A DNA stretch of 64,000 nt from Atrina japonica (GCA_030159075.1 BROG01000047.1:1369001-1433000), one strand, 5' to 3'; positions 1 through 13,698 are shown, numbered from the stretch's first letter. The notes: generated by a model from the sequence alone, not told the origin. Program-made: numbers and translations.

Positions 1-365
1 ATACTCACTGTGTTCTGAAAATTCTTCTTATAATAAAATAGATTATTTGATACAAATTCCAAAAATAATCTACATGTATTTTACAGTCCAGTTTTACAAA
101 CGCGTCCCTTTAAACAGGGAGAATCATATCTATTTATCTAAAAATAATTTAAGGCATCGATTACAGCTATTTGGAATTATTTACAGAATAACTCTTTGCA
201 CAAACTTGAAAGGTTCTAAAATTAATATTTATTTTTTTATTATACGCCGTCGGTATGTTCTATAATGCTGCCTAAGCCTTTATTGTCATTGATTTCAAAA
301 CTCGTATCTCAAGGCTGTGTCACAGATCTAATAGTTCATCTTAATGTATTGTATTTACATAACTA

Positions 366-500
<135 letters not shown>

Positions 501-727
501 TTGATTTCCATGCAAAATGCATTTTTTCGAACATCAGTCTTTGGCATATAATCAATAGTTGTTTTAGAATTCTTTCATAAGTATTTGACGCTTAATTACT
601 AAACGTTCGTATTATACCTTGATATCATTGAAAGATAAAATATCATAACTTTTCAGTGTGACGTAAATATTTTTAGCATTTTGGATCTCCCATGAATTTT
701 AATCATTCCGAATTTGTAATTAGGCGT

Positions 728-730
728 CAT

Positions 731-762
<32 letters not shown>

Positions 763-772
763 TCATCATCAT
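728..772. repeat. CAC/CAT trinucleotide microsatellite
   Basis: CAC units pass into CAT units. Confidence 0.95.
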
Positions 773-3141
773 TTATGTTTTATTCAACAGATTAGTGTTT
801 TCGTGTTTGTAAAAATATTCCGCTAGGTGGCACGGCTGTACTCAGTTGCGACACGTGCAGTCCTTAGTGTAAACATCTATACTTATCACAACACAGTACT
901 TTCATTTGCAGATTACTTAAATATGATTTGGTTTTCTAAGTATAAATCATATTTACTGTCAAGATACAGTCAAAATAAATAAATTCTTAGCGTGTTCATT
1001 CATCTCCAATGCTTTTTTTCCATTTGAGACTAAACTCATAAATCGAACTATGACCTTAAAATGCATATAAAGTGTATGTGACGTTGCGAAAATTTTCCAT
1101 TCACAACACCCTATATCACACAGCCGGCGAATTTGGTTTTTGGCTGTCCGTATTCTTCTGGTGTGTGTTATAGTCAATGAGGGACGTTTGTTTGTAAGTA
1201 TTTTATTTTTTCATACATGTACACAAAATTGCTTTATGACTAATGCACAACAAAAGAATTCTGCCTATATCGGGAGCTCTTATCAATTATCGCGTCAATG
1301 AAAAACTCTATATAGAGTAAATACAAACTACGATACTATACGCTTACTTATGCAATATTCTTATTTGTTCTTTAGTATGAAACAGTATCTGAGCATTTGT
1401 GAGAGGTTAAATGTACATTAGATACAGTTAGCTTTGTATATGGTTTGCTCCTTTTATGAACACCGGTACTATCTCCACAATGAAATAGAATTTCACGGTA
1501 TTTGCACGTGCCTAATAAATAATTTAATTAACAAAGCAGATTTATGATACTTTAATTACAAGCGCTGTTGACTTTTGATGTAAGTGTATGTAATGTTGGA
1601 TTAATTACCCGTTTTACCAATTATGCGTTTTATGTACATTTTACCGGCGCTTTTAAACCTGTTGCAATTGATCTGGTTTATGTGTGTCATGTCTGTCACA
1701 GTGAAATGCATTAGAATGGCGGGAAATCGATGCAATTGCCTTTGTTATTTTAGATTATGGATTGTTTAGGTATAATTTGAATAAGGTTATGATTGTATGA
1801 TTGCCGATAAGAATTTATAATTTGATAAAATTATTCTTTCACCTCACAGTAGGGGTACCCTTACAATTTCCCTTTAAACCACATTTAAAATATTGAAATT
1901 GACAACGACTTCCCTCTTATTTTTTCATTCGATTCACATAAAAACTGCTCTCTTCTTCGTTCGTTACACATAATATATATTTATTTTATATCATTTATAT
2001 CATGCCCAAAATTGAAAATTCGGTATCTTATAAGACTTTAATATTTATTTAGATAATGGAATAATTTTCTTTTATATAATCCATGTTTAATACTAAGTTT
2101 TGGATTTTTTTTCTTTGTGTGTGTGTGTGTGTGTTTTACTTCAGATTTGTTATTCTGTAAACGACGATAGTATTTTTTTTAAACTCCGCGAGATTTTTTC
2201 AAGTCACGTTTCGTTTCTGTTTCCATCGAATGCAGCGACATGTGTTTAAATAGCTGGATGTGATGAAGCATAGTAAATATAAAGATTACAGTCATGGGAT
2301 GGGACAACAGCAATGACATGACAACATCACATTGCCTTCATTTTTAATATCCATACTTAGGAATTTTACTTATTTCTATATAGAAAAACGTATTAACGCA
2401 TTTTTAAAGGGCTCAGAGTTGATGATGTTATCAACGATAGGGAATAGAAAATGGTTGGGAGTCAGTCCTCATATTGGAATATCAAAAGAGAATAAATCAC
2501 ACAATCTCTTCTCAGATAATTTTATGATGTCGATATTAAAATCTTCTTCACATTTCTTATAGAATTGCCAATCTATGTCATCTCTTATTTAACCCATAAC
2601 AAAAAAATGACAGCAATGACAAAATCCATTAAATCCTTGCGAATAGAGCAATGCAAAGTTAATTTATATGCTTTAGTGTTTTTCAGCCATACATGAATAC
2701 TGCATCATTATCTTATCACTGGACAATGATGATACAATATTCAAATGTTTTTGCTATTCATAATCAAGCATCAATGATTCTAGGGTAGTTGCAGATTTGA
2801 TTTTGATGATAAGCCCAATCCATCTGCGTACTTATACTTTGGTATCTAAGATTTTTTTATATCTAATCGATTTCCATTTGCATTACATCTAGTTAACAAA
2901 AGAGAACATCAGTCAATACTGTCTTGTATTGTAAAAATTAATTGTTCAAAACATCTTATTTGCTGTGTCTATGACAATATTCCACAGGAAAACCAATTGA
3001 CTGTTCTAAGTTACTTTTCAGATTCAAATGTTTTTTACAAAAATATCAGAAAGGTTAAAAGGGAATTTGCTGCGTTTTTCATTTTTTTTCCCTTTTTGTA
3101 CTACTTAGATTGATATACAATAACAAAATGAGATATACACA

Positions 3142-3306
3142 GGCATGAAAATTCTTAAATTTCTATGTGTTTTGTGAAAATTGCTTGAGAAACCCAGGTT
3201 TGGCACTTTTTCAATTGCAATTGATTAACTCAACCTTACAATTTTTATATGGATACCACATTGGACCTGACCTTATTTTCACAAAATGTATAAGATTTTT
3301 TATGCC
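3142..3306. repeat. inverted-repeat (MITE-like) element, copy 1
   Basis: Termini GGCATGAAAATTC and its imperfect complement GATTTTTTATGCC, with TTTTGTGAAAA/TTTTCACAAAA just inside. The interior, with GGTTTGGCA and TTGCAATTGATTAA, matches the reverse strand of 32016-32189. The 102-codon frame spanning it is therefore repeat-derived. Confidence 0.7.
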
Positions 3307-5097
3307 AGTGTATAGCTCTTACTTTTTCGTAGTATATCAAGTAGAAGTAGTAAAAGTATGGAAACTCGAAATATGTTTAGTAACAAAGCTAATGTCCCTT
3401 GAAGTACTTGACTTTGCAATTGTATATCATTATGTTCTGACTTTTTTATTTACCAGGGGTTTTGCCAAAACGTGAGAACATGGTACTGATTTAGTCAGAA
3501 ACTAATTAAAGAAATCACTATCCATGTACGGTAAATCCGGAAAATTTCTCTGAACTTTATTTTTGCGATACGCAAGTTCTAAGTTTATTCGCGAGATAAT
3601 ATTTTCGCGATTTCGTATGCTAATTTCGTCATACTAGTATCATTCTTCATTACGCGATAATTTTATTTTCCCGAGGAATAGCTCTCGCGACTTTACGCGT
3701 AAATAAAATTCTCGCGAATAATACCGGATGTTCAATGTGGTATACACAAAACAACAACACACTGAAATAAATAAATCAAAGAAAAATTTTAAAAAAGAAA
3801 AATATCACGGCTGCATGTGACTATGTCAAGCAGTCAGTAGTCAAAAGATGCAGACCTTGGACTGACATATATATTTTGTCATATTTATTTTAAATATGTG
3901 GTTAATTTTCGACGCAGAGAGGATGATATTACATTATATAAGATAATACATTTATATGTCATTTTAAAAATGTCTATTTACAGGAAAACATAAAAGAAAA
4001 ACGGTTGACAAAAAGTTGGTCACAGTTACCAAACTTTTAGGTTCAGTGGCGTTATTGACGCAGAACGGGCAATTAGAGAATTTGATAATCAAACTAAAAG
4101 GAAAACCACCTGAATTAAGCATAACATGTGTAGACTGTAAATGTTTGTGTTTCATAAATGGCAAGTTTGCATAACCATGCATTAATCTGCATATCTGGTC
4201 AACCGATCAGTGTGCAGTTCTAAGTAAAAATGAAGAAGTACCAATTAATAATCGAAACTCAAGTGCATTAGAACACGGTGAATTAGATGTTCACATGGTC
4301 TCAACATGAAGAACAATTGCGAATCCCAAACGGGATAGGACCAGACCCAAGATATGTGTCCATTACTCTTGAATAATTTTATGAAACTAGAAATTCAAAT
4401 ACGATATATTTACTGCAAATCACCTTCACTGTGCGAGCGGTAAATTGTCGCGCATTTTCGGGAACGCACCAGTTCGTAAATTCAAATATGTAGCGATTAT
4501 TTGTTGAATAGTTTATATTTATAATCAACAAGGTGTTGTTATCGAATTATTCCTTAAATAAAAGTAAAAGTATTGCACGACAATGCCAGCAATATGTTTT
4601 ATGTAAAGAAGTTACAAAGTATTTTAAAAATGCGAAAATTAGTATATTTTGCTGCTTCGTAGTTAAAATGATAATAAATCGCGAATGAATGTATTGATTT
4701 CGCGAAAATATCTTGACAGATGAACCATACATGACGTTCTGAATCCAACTAAAATGCAACTTATAAACGTTATCTCTTTCTTTGTCGTAACGTTTCAAAT
4801 ACTTTTAAATTTGATTGTATATTAGATTTTCATTTACAAACATCATTAAATTTCTTTCCAGTGGGTTCTTGTCTAGATTTATTATTTCGTTTTTGATATT
4901 TTTTTCTTGTCTATATCTATCATTTCATTTTTGTTTTTGTTTCAGTTGATCAGTCGATCAATATTTCAACCTGTGTTGACATGTACAACCACGGTGAAAG
5001 TTATTTTTAGGATCAAACTACAATGAAAATGATAAATTCATTAAGTCGAAAATTATTTGCAGCCTCTTTATATGAAAAAAAAAGTTCCCATTACTAA

Positions 5098-5203
5098 TGT
5101 CCTATGCAGTATTGAAATTTTTATTTTTAAAATTACAATAATCATAAGGACTACTATGATTATTGTAATTTTAAAAAAAAAAATTTCAATACTGCATAGG
5201 ACA
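5098..5203. repeat. long near-perfect hairpin
   Basis: Arms of about 49 bp (TGTCCTATGCAGTATTG... and its complement ending ...CATAGGACA) around an 8-base spacer near 5147-5154. Differences are confined to an A/T run. Confidence 0.9.
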
Positions 5204-5574
5204 CTAATATAACAAGTAAAGAACTACCAGAAAGGCAACAAGAGTATATGAAAATAACCCATCCACCCCTTCCGTCACATTACTTTAGACTCACCCAAAA
5301 CAATAAATGGTATAGTATGATCTACTTTTGTAAATCGGGAGTGAGTTAATATTGCATAAATTTATTTCATAATTTTAGAACTTGCATTCTAAACCATACA
5401 CTTCTTAAATGAATCTAGACTGTATACTTCACTGTTCTCTACAATAGGCGAGTTCAAATTTAGTGACAGTGGTCAGTGAGTTAACATCGTAGAAATACAA
5501 ACCTTTGGAATATGCAGACTGAAGTGGTAAAAATGTAATAGTTGGTTTAGCACTCCTTGGCGATTGTTTTTTTT

Positions 5575-5596
5575 GGGGGGTGGGTGGGTTGGGGGG
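5575..5596 (+). other. G-quadruplex motif
   Basis: Four G runs (6, 3, 3 and 6) separated by 1, 1 and 2 T, a strong quadruplex pattern. Confidence 0.8.
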
Positions 5597-6949
5597 TGTT
5601 GTTGTTACTGTTAAACGATTCGTGATGTACTTATATTCTCGAGGATGAACATTTCTCAAATGTTTGTGATTTCGTCAGATTACTTCACTGCAGACTCGCG
5701 GCAGATGTGACCAGAAGGCAAAGCATATCAACTCATCCGTGACACCTGATCTCATATCTGGATTTTCTCGGGATTTGAGTTTTCCGCATTTGTATGTCAT
5801 AATATGTATCATATAGGGTTTTTTTTTGGTCTTCCTTACAATTGTAACTTAAGTGTCAATTTATTTTATATTACCATCTAAAAAATAAAAGAAATGTTCA
5901 TAAGAATTAATTCGTGTATACTTTATTTTACCCAAAACAGATTATTGATGGAGATTGAAATTGACATTGGGTGAAATATTGTATGACTCTAAAGAAATAA
6001 ATTCATAAAATACAATCTCGTATTCAAATTATATACACTACCTTACAAAAAAATGAAGTAGAATAGCAGATATTTTTATATAGAAATAAATATTTCACAG
6101 CAGAAAATCCGTTAGTTTTGTTATTCCGTTTCAATTAAATGCAAATTTGTGAAAAATGTGTAGTGTATAACCTTTTTCCAGAAAAAATACTATATTAAAA
6201 AAACCTACCGATCCCACCGATTTTTAAAAATTATTACCTTTTTATGCAAGGTACAAGGGTGTCATTTGTTATAGAAAACATTTACACAGGTATGTCGAAG
6301 GATCGGCCCATCTTGTCTTAGGTTAAACTGTTGATTTCACGCCAAGATAATTGACATTTACAAAACATTATTTACATAATTCTGAATCTTAGTATACGTG
6401 TACGTGCGAATTTAAGAAATGGAGTGAATGTCCAGAGTAAAATTAATGTTTATATGCAAATAAATAAGTAGATCTATCATTTAACATAGTTCTAACATGC
6501 CAGGTCTATTGTTAGTAGAGACACAGTTAATTCGGTCAGTGCTTATATCGGATTCTGTCAGTTTAACTGTATGAAACTGACACCTTTAATTATGGATTTT
6601 AAATTTATTACATCAAAGAAATTTTTCCTTGTTGTTCAATTGAATTATAAAACTAGGCTTATAATTACGTCCAGGGAGAGATTATTTCATGATATTTACA
6701 CCGCTCGTCGCTCAAGCAAAACACGCCGAGTTCGATTCCCGATTAGGGATAGTACCGGTCAAACGCTCAACATATATAAAAAGTGAGAGTCACGTGCCTT
6801 TCGGATGTGTTTTAGTACCGCGGCACCGTGCTACAGTGTTGACGTCTACATTTAAGTGGTATATTTGGCAGGAAGTAAAACAACAATAAAGAACAAAACA
6901 AAACAAAAAAATAAATCATAACATGCATGCCACTGTTTAATGGTCGTTA

Positions 6950-7051
<102 letters not shown>

Positions 7052-7470
7052 AGTCGAAAGTTTCGAATTCGATCAACCAATGTGTGTGATTTTAAGTTTT
7101 ATGTCTTTTTTCACTTTGCAGGATTTTGCTTGAATTTAATAAATGTTAGAAATTGTTTGGTAATTTATTTTACGAAAGCAGAGCTTTTGTATGCTAACTA
7201 TTAATATATGATCAATTGATGCCAATGGAATGCCGATTAAACAGTAAAGATATCGGATTGTGCATATGGTTGGCATTTTGACAAACGCGAATGCCAGCGT
7301 TACACGGTAAAATAGTCGAGGAATATGTTGATCGGATGCACGTGTTGTGCTATTTCTGTATTGACATTTTAAAATGTTTTTCTGAAATACTGTGTCGGTT
7401 TAAATGATTTCATAAAAGGTCAAATACTTGCTAAAATATGATAGAGCTATAAATCTATTAATATTTGGAA

Positions 7471-7478
<8 letters not shown>

Positions 7479-7510
<32 letters not shown>
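7479..7510. repeat. (AT)n microsatellite
   Basis: Preceded by an A run. Confidence 0.97.
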
Positions 7511-7517
<7 letters not shown>

Positions 7518-7610
7518 CAGTCGTGTATTCAATTTCTTTTACACCTACAGATCTATATAACTAAATGTTATTAAACTTACATTCCTTCTATGCATAAACT
7601 ATTTATATAC

Positions 7611-7795
7611 TCATAAGCGTCGGAACCGGGGGTGGGGGGCTAGGAGGAGGGGGGCTTAGCCCCCCCTCACTTTTTTTGCAAAGATAGACATAGGTGTTGA
7701 AAAGTGGGGGCTTAGCCCCCAAACGTTTCTGGCGTGTGTGTGTTTTTTAAGTTGGTTTAGCCCCCCACTTTCAATTTGCTTCCGACGCCTATGTA
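7611..7795. repeat. foldback element with GCGTCGGAA termini
   Basis: Left end CATAAGCGTCGGAA and right end TTCCGACGCCTATG are inverted. The interior has repeated GGGGGCTTAGCCCCC palindromes. A second right-hand fragment with the same CTTAGCCCCC, AAGTTGGTTTAGC and GCTTCCGACGCCTATG lies at about 7875-7955. The pattern is familiar from bivalve genomes. Confidence 0.75.
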
Positions 7796-7820
7796 CTTAT
7801 CACACTCTAAAAATTGTAAA

Positions 7821-8175
7821 AATCAAACTTTACTTGCAAGTTTATATATCTAAGATAGACATTTTTGATATATCTGGGCCTTAGCCCCCAGACGTTTGGA
7901 GGAAAAAGTTTCCAAGTTGGTTTAGCAACACACTTTTTGCTTCCGACGCCTATGTTACACATCTACAAAAAGATTTTATCTGATAAATAATTGCAAAAAG
8001 CAGAACCGGAATTATTTTAATTTAGGGATATCGAGTTTCAAGTAGTAGGCCTATTTCATTTTATTTACAAACTACCTAGGCCTAATCATTTTTAAAATTT
8101 GGTCGGATTAAGTAAACTTGTTTTTCTAATGATGTAATTCATCAAACTTTACTTGCAAGTTTATATATCTAATAT
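7821..8175 (+). repeat. 35-bp direct repeat pair
   Basis: ATCAAACTTTACTTGCAAG and the following TTTATATATCTAA occur at about 7822-7857 and 8141-8175, flanking 285 bp that include the foldback fragment. Confidence 0.85.
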
Positions 8176-8574
8176 CTTTTTGTTAATTAATTCCTTTGGA
8201 GTTAAAAAGCCATAACAACACACTGAATATCGTGGGCTATATGGCAGATGACAATAACCAACAGTAACCGGAATTATTTTCCTTTTATAACCTGGGTGTT
8301 GTTTTAGGTTTCTCTGATTTTGAAAGCTGAGCTGTGCCACTGGCATGTCGTCCATTGACAAATTGTGTGTGACACTGTTTTTCCTCTGCAGCGAGTTCAT
8401 CGAAACTTGACGGGTTAAGCAACTAGTTTTTAACTTATCAAAATATGGCCGCAATGGCTTCTGACTATATGAACCGATCGGACTATCGTAGCCGTCGGAT
8501 CTATCGGGACCTGGGGGTTGTTGGTTTGCTAGGGTGTCTTGACAACACTTAGATCCCTGTAATCTGCTTTCCAT
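8161..8574 (-). CDS. hypothetical open frame, possible coding exon
   Basis: 137 codons without low complexity, visibly richer in GC and CpG than the flanks, which is unusual for this AT-rich window. The predicted product is Gln/Ser/Pro rich near the start, with basic-directed serines (RQVS, RKNS) of the kind used by kinases and 14-3-3 proteins, and no membrane segment or domain I recognise. An in-frame TGA lies immediately before the ATG, so the ATG is a plausible true start. If it is a first exon, the only donor I could suggest is a weak CAG/GTTATA near 8292. Part of its 3' end (8161-8175) lies in a 35-bp direct repeat shared with 7823-7857, so the last codons may not be genuine. It could also be a chance frame. 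Confidence 0.35.
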   Translation of the reverse strand: MESRLQGSKCCQDTLANQQPPGPDRSDGYDSPIGSYSQKPLRPYFDKLKTSCLTRQVSMNSLQRKNSVTHNLSMDDMPVAQLSFQNQRNLKQHPGYKRKIIPVTVGYCHLPYSPRYSVCCYGFLTPKELINKKILDI

Positions 8575-10116
8575 TCAAATATTGGTCTGTAGTCAATAAT
8601 ATATAGAACACTTTCAATTTTTTATTTTAGATATTTAAATTATTTTATGGTATACTATAGCCTAGGTAGGGAGTGATAAGGATACATCTGATTGAAATAC
8701 ACAGTTGAAATTCCAAAAGGTTTTGGCAGATAAACCCATAAAATTCAGAGCCTGGTATGTTATCAGTCATAGTTTTTAAACCCTTTAACAGTAACAGGAA
8801 TGAGGCTCCTTGAAACGGAAATATTAAACATATGTAAATTACTCGTACAAAAATGCTCCCCTTGAACATCATAGGATCAACATAATAACCCTTGAACAAC
8901 TATATCACATGTGGATGTAATATAGCTAAGAGGTTCTGAAGTAGCTGTATATAGTTTAAATCAGTTGAAAGGTCTACTTGTAGAAAAATGACAATTTCTC
9001 TCTGTCTGTGTCAACAATTTGGTTTATCTGTGTTATGAGGAAAATAATGATTTACAATTCAGTTGTAGCAGTTTTCTTAGTATTGTCTCTTTTATAATAC
9101 ACAGAGAGAAGTGTTATACTTTATGTTCATGTATGCTGATATACACATGTTTGAACCACATTATACACAGCCTCTTGCCAAAAGTTTATAGACATTATCA
9201 TGCTTTACTAAATATTTGATATATAACCACATTTAAAAAAAAAAAAAATATATTGTGAAGCCATTTCTTGTTGCATTTGAATAGAATCTTCACTGTTAAA
9301 CAGAAAATGTTTCCAAGTTTCATTGCTTATTTGGATGTTGTTTTCTAATTTGTAATTTCAAAAATTAAATATCACAATTTTACTTATACAAATGGGGAAT
9401 TTTCATCATAAAGATTAAACTGTCTGTTTAAATTGAATCTTTTTCAATTTCATATTCAGAAAATTAAAATTAAAATATGTAATGAAACGGTATTCAATTC
9501 TTTGATTAACAGTGAAAGTTGTATTGAAATGTGATGAGAAATGTCTTCACAATTTCTTTTTTTAAATATATATATTTTTTATATGAAATATATAGTAAAA
9601 ATTATAATGTCTCTAAACTTTTGGGAAGTGGCTGTACATACATGTGTATGATATATCAAAATATTTCTTTATGTTTTGATATTGGAGATACTTACTTAGC
9701 TGAATCATTTGAGACATTCCTAATGGGTTGTCAGATTTGATTTTGCAACAAATTTTTTAGTGTTTTACAAAACACATGCACCACTCATGGTGGCAATGGT
9801 TGCTTGAGTGTTCACCTCAAAGTCCATTCCCCTGTTTAGATATAATCTCCCAGAATTCATTAAAACAGACAGTGACTGTTCCTTTGCCAATTTTGTGACA
9901 TGTGAGGCCTGTTTAAAGAAAAAAAGCTTACACTGCAAGTCCTAAACATGGTCTAAGGGCCACACTTTGGACTTTTGATCATTTTACAGAGAATAAGGAT
10001 TTAGGTCTTGCAACTACATCAGGCCCTGTATTTATGACCACCAGAGGCAGTGAATAGACCTTTTTTTTTACATTTTTGTAAATATCAGTATTTTTCTTTG
10101 TTAATACAGCAGGTAC

Positions 10117-10340
10117 AGGTCTTCCAAGGTAAATTGACACCTGTTTACAAACACAACGAGTCTAAATCAAATCATAACAGGGGTGACAAGACTAGTCGTC
10201 ACAAAAGTATTAGAGATTCCGTAATGCATGGAGTCTGTGGAAGACCATATGTTTTACCTGTACAATCTATTTTTGGAAAGTAGACTTGTTGTTTTAGTCT
10301 CTGACTGAACCAGGATATGCCACTTCACCTTGGTAGACCT
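10117..10340. repeat. MITE with AGGTCTACC termini, copy 1
   Basis: 224 bp. The termini AGGTCTTCCAAGGTAAATTG and the complement of TCACCTTGGTAGACCT are inverted. It is the reverse complement of 42753-42979 over its whole length. No open frame. Confidence 0.85.
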
Positions 10341-11012
10341 ATACAAGTACTCATGGCTTATCAAGACATCATTTAAAAATGTATTAATATGTCTTGAGTT
10401 AGAGTTGGGTTTGATAAAATGGTCCTAACTTAAGATTTGCCTCTTACGACTTGCAATTTTTTTTTATAAAATGGGATCCTGAAATGCAAGATAAACTTGA
10501 TTCTGAATTTACAAAACACTATTTACAGAAATTAGCTATAACTTGGAAAATGATAAAATTCAAAGAAAGAATGGGCCTATTCTATACTTTGTAAAATTAA
10601 TTCCTGTTAAAATATCTTATAGAACAATTTGACTGATTATTAAAGTATTCCCTAATCACAGATATTTTTGTTTCTGCCCAAAAAAATGTCTTTTATAGCA
10701 ATGGGCTTTCTGATATATAAAGCGTTTAAATCTGCATGATAATGTACATGCGTTTCATCCATGTCTTTGACTGTCGTGTATATTTGATATGTTGATGTGC
10801 AATGTATTGCTGGCAGTAAATAGCATGTATTAGACATGGTTAGAAGCTGATGAATTCTACCAGCAGTAATAAATAATGCACCTTGAACTGGGAATATGCA
10901 AGTTCACCAGAGATCAAGGTCTCATGCCATCATTTGTTATACCAATATTCTGGCAAAACCTGAAAGCCTTGGAAGAAATCACTCTCCAGAATTATAATTG
11001 TTCATTGTAGCC

Positions 11013-11885
11013 ACGTACTCTGCTAGTGGTAGTCTTGTAAACACAGGTACACTAGTAGTCAGTTAAAGAGAGGTACTCTAGTAGTCTTGTAAAGACAGGT
11101 ACTCTAGTAGTCTTTTAAAGACAGATACACTAGTAGTCAGTTAAAGACAGGTACTCAAGTAGTCTTTTAAAGAAAGGTACTCTAGTAGTCTTTTAAAGAC
11201 AGATACACTAGTAGTCAGTTAAAGAGAGGTACTCTAGTAGTCTTGTAAAGGCAGGTACTCTAGTAGTCTTTTAAAGACAGATACACTAGTAGTCAGTTAA
11301 AGACAGGTACTCTAGTAGTTTTTTAAAGACAGGTACTCTAGTAGTTTTTTAAAGACATGTACCCTAGTAGTCTTTTAAAGTTAGGTACACTAGTAGTCAG
11401 TTAAAGACAAGTACTCTACTAGTCAGTTAAAGACAGGTATTCTAGTAGTCAGTTAAAGACAGGTACTCTACTAGTCAGTTAAAGACAGGTACTCTAATAG
11501 TCAGTTAAAGACAGGTACTCTACTAGTCAGTTAAAGACAGGTATTCTAGTAGTCAGTTAAAGACAGGTACTCTACTAGTCAGTTAAAGACAGGTACTCTA
11601 ATAGTCAGTTAAAGACAGGTACTCTACTAGTCAGTTAAAGACAGGTATTCTAGTAGTCAGTTAAAGACAGGTACTCTACTAGTCAGTTAAAGACAGGTAC
11701 TCTAGTAGTCAGTTAAAGACAGGTACTCTACTAGTACTAGTCAGTTGAAGACAAGTACTCTAATAGTCTTTTAAGGACAGGTTCTCTTCTGGTCAGTTAA
11801 AGACATGTGTGCTAAGACAGGTAATTTAGTAATCAGTTAAAGACAGGTACTCTAGTACTCTTTTAAAGATAGATATACATTTGTA
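11013..11885 (+). repeat. 26-bp minisatellite
   Basis: About 33 units with core GTACTCTAGTAGTC and AGTTAAAGACAG. The 5' half mixes CTTTTAAAG and CAGTTAAAG variants. The middle (about 11410-11720) shows a four-unit higher-order repeat. Confidence 0.97.
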
Positions 11886-11890
11886 GTCTC

Positions 11891-11892
11891 AT

Positions 11893-11947
<55 letters not shown>

Positions 11948-11996
11948 TTTATATATATATACACATGTATATATATTTATATATATAGACACACGC
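11891..11996. repeat. (CA)n/(TA)n compound microsatellite
   Basis: CA units pass into an interrupted TA tract directly after the minisatellite. Confidence 0.95.
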
Positions 11997-13520
11997 AAAC
12001 AACTTTATTGTGATACAATTTTAAAGGTCCGTTTATATTACATGTAATACAGGATTTTAAAAAAAAAAAAAAACACTAGAAAATAATGACTTTGGATACA
12101 CACATGTATTACGAAAAAAGATTTAATTTTCTTATCTACTGAATTAATTTTATCTCCTATCAATCTGTGTTTATAAAGACAAGGGCATCTCTTAATTAAG
12201 TAACACCCCCCCTCCCCCCTAAAAAAAAAAAAAAAGAAAAATATATAATAAAACAATGATAGAAATTAGTTCCTCAAGTAATCAGTGTGTGGAAAAGTCA
12301 GGTTACAGTTGTATGATTAGAATACTTGCAAAATTTGAAAAAAAGATAAATAGAAACATTTGTTTAAAAATAAAGTTTGGAAACCCAAAAAAATTCCTTA
12401 AAAAATTATAAAGAAATTCATTTAAGATAAAAAAGATACGGTATTTAATATCAACCTCAATTCTTTGCTACTTCAAGAATTCCAGCAATCAATAGCTATT
12501 ATGAAAAGATACATTTACAGTCAAAATTGCATTGAAGGCCACTTCTTTATTAGTGCCTTTAAATGCCATTCATTCATAATCTTTGTTAATTTTTTTGGTG
12601 GTGAATATAGTTAACACATTGTAACAGTTATAAAACATATATAGCCTATAGAAAAGAATTCCCTTGTTCGTAGTCTTTGTCCATGAACTTTTGTTGCCAA
12701 CATCTAAAAATAAGATTTAAATAAATGAGATCTAAATAGAAAAGTAATCTGAGACTACCGATACAGGTACTTCTATATGTAGGCAAATATTTGTTTATGA
12801 ATAGCGACACACTGAAACTCGGTCAATTATTCAGTGTTTACTACAGTGAAGGCCAGGGACACAGATACTCTTTACCAGTCATTCTTATCTCCTATTAACC
12901 ATCTGCTGTCGATCTGGGAGCAAACTGATTAACATAAGCAATATATAAAGGGGTACCATAGTTAGGCTGTAAAAATAAGATTTGATTAGAACCAACTAAC
13001 AAGAACTGTCAAAAACTTCCCATAGAATTGGATGATAGCAGTATTAAGAAGGTATAAATGATATCATTGTTACTAATTTGTATATTACTTGGATAATTAT
13101 TTTTAATTATCTTGTTGGTTTAATATACAATGTAAGTTGTTCAAATTTAGCACTAATCATGTAATTGTGTCTAGATTTGTAATTAAGTTTTAATATGAAT
13201 CTAATTAAATTGTAGAGTTTTGTTATGTAAAATAGCATACAGGAATATATACCGGTATATATAATATATAAGAAAAAGTATTAATAGTTGAAATTATCTA
13301 CCAGTAGATTATATCATTTATATGTAGTTGCTTGCCAGACATTGTCGACCTGCTACATACACACATACATGTACATTGTGTAAATTATATAAAATAAGAG
13401 AGAGAAATTGTACTGTATACATGTATTTCCATAGAATTACCATAGTTGTTTTTCTTTTGAAATTGTTTGCCTCAAGAAAATAAACTTATGACAATTGTAA
13501 TTTTGCAACTTTCTTAATTA

Positions 13521-13698
13521 CAGTGAAACCTGTATACAACAACCTCCTTAGGGATACAAGAAAATCAGTCTTTATAGGGAGGTGCTCTTTATATAGAGGT
13601 TGATTTGTACACAAATGGAACTAGTGGGGTCAGCATAAAATTGTCTTTGTGATCAGGTGGTCTTTATACACAAGTGGTCTCTAAAGCAGGTTTTACTG
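13521..13698. repeat. 178-bp MITE, TA-flanked, copy 1
   Basis: Inverted termini CAGTGAAACCTG and CAGGTTTTACTG with TA on both sides, consistent with a Tc1/mariner-type target duplication. Same length and ends as 25664-25841. Confidence 0.85.

Noticed and set aside
1140..1200. Possible 5' UTR exon with a GTAAGT donor
   Set aside because: A lone donor-like site 15 kb from exon 1 is too weak without transcript data.
3167..3475. 102-codon open frame
   Set aside because: Lies mostly in an inverted-repeat element that recurs at 32016-32189 in the opposite orientation.
6690..6760. B-box-like GAGTTCGATTCCCG on the plus strand
   Set aside because: No flanking tRNA cloverleaf; likely part of a dispersed repeat.
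11013..11885. CRISPR-like direct repeats
   Set aside because: Units are contiguous with no unique spacers; this is a eukaryotic minisatellite.
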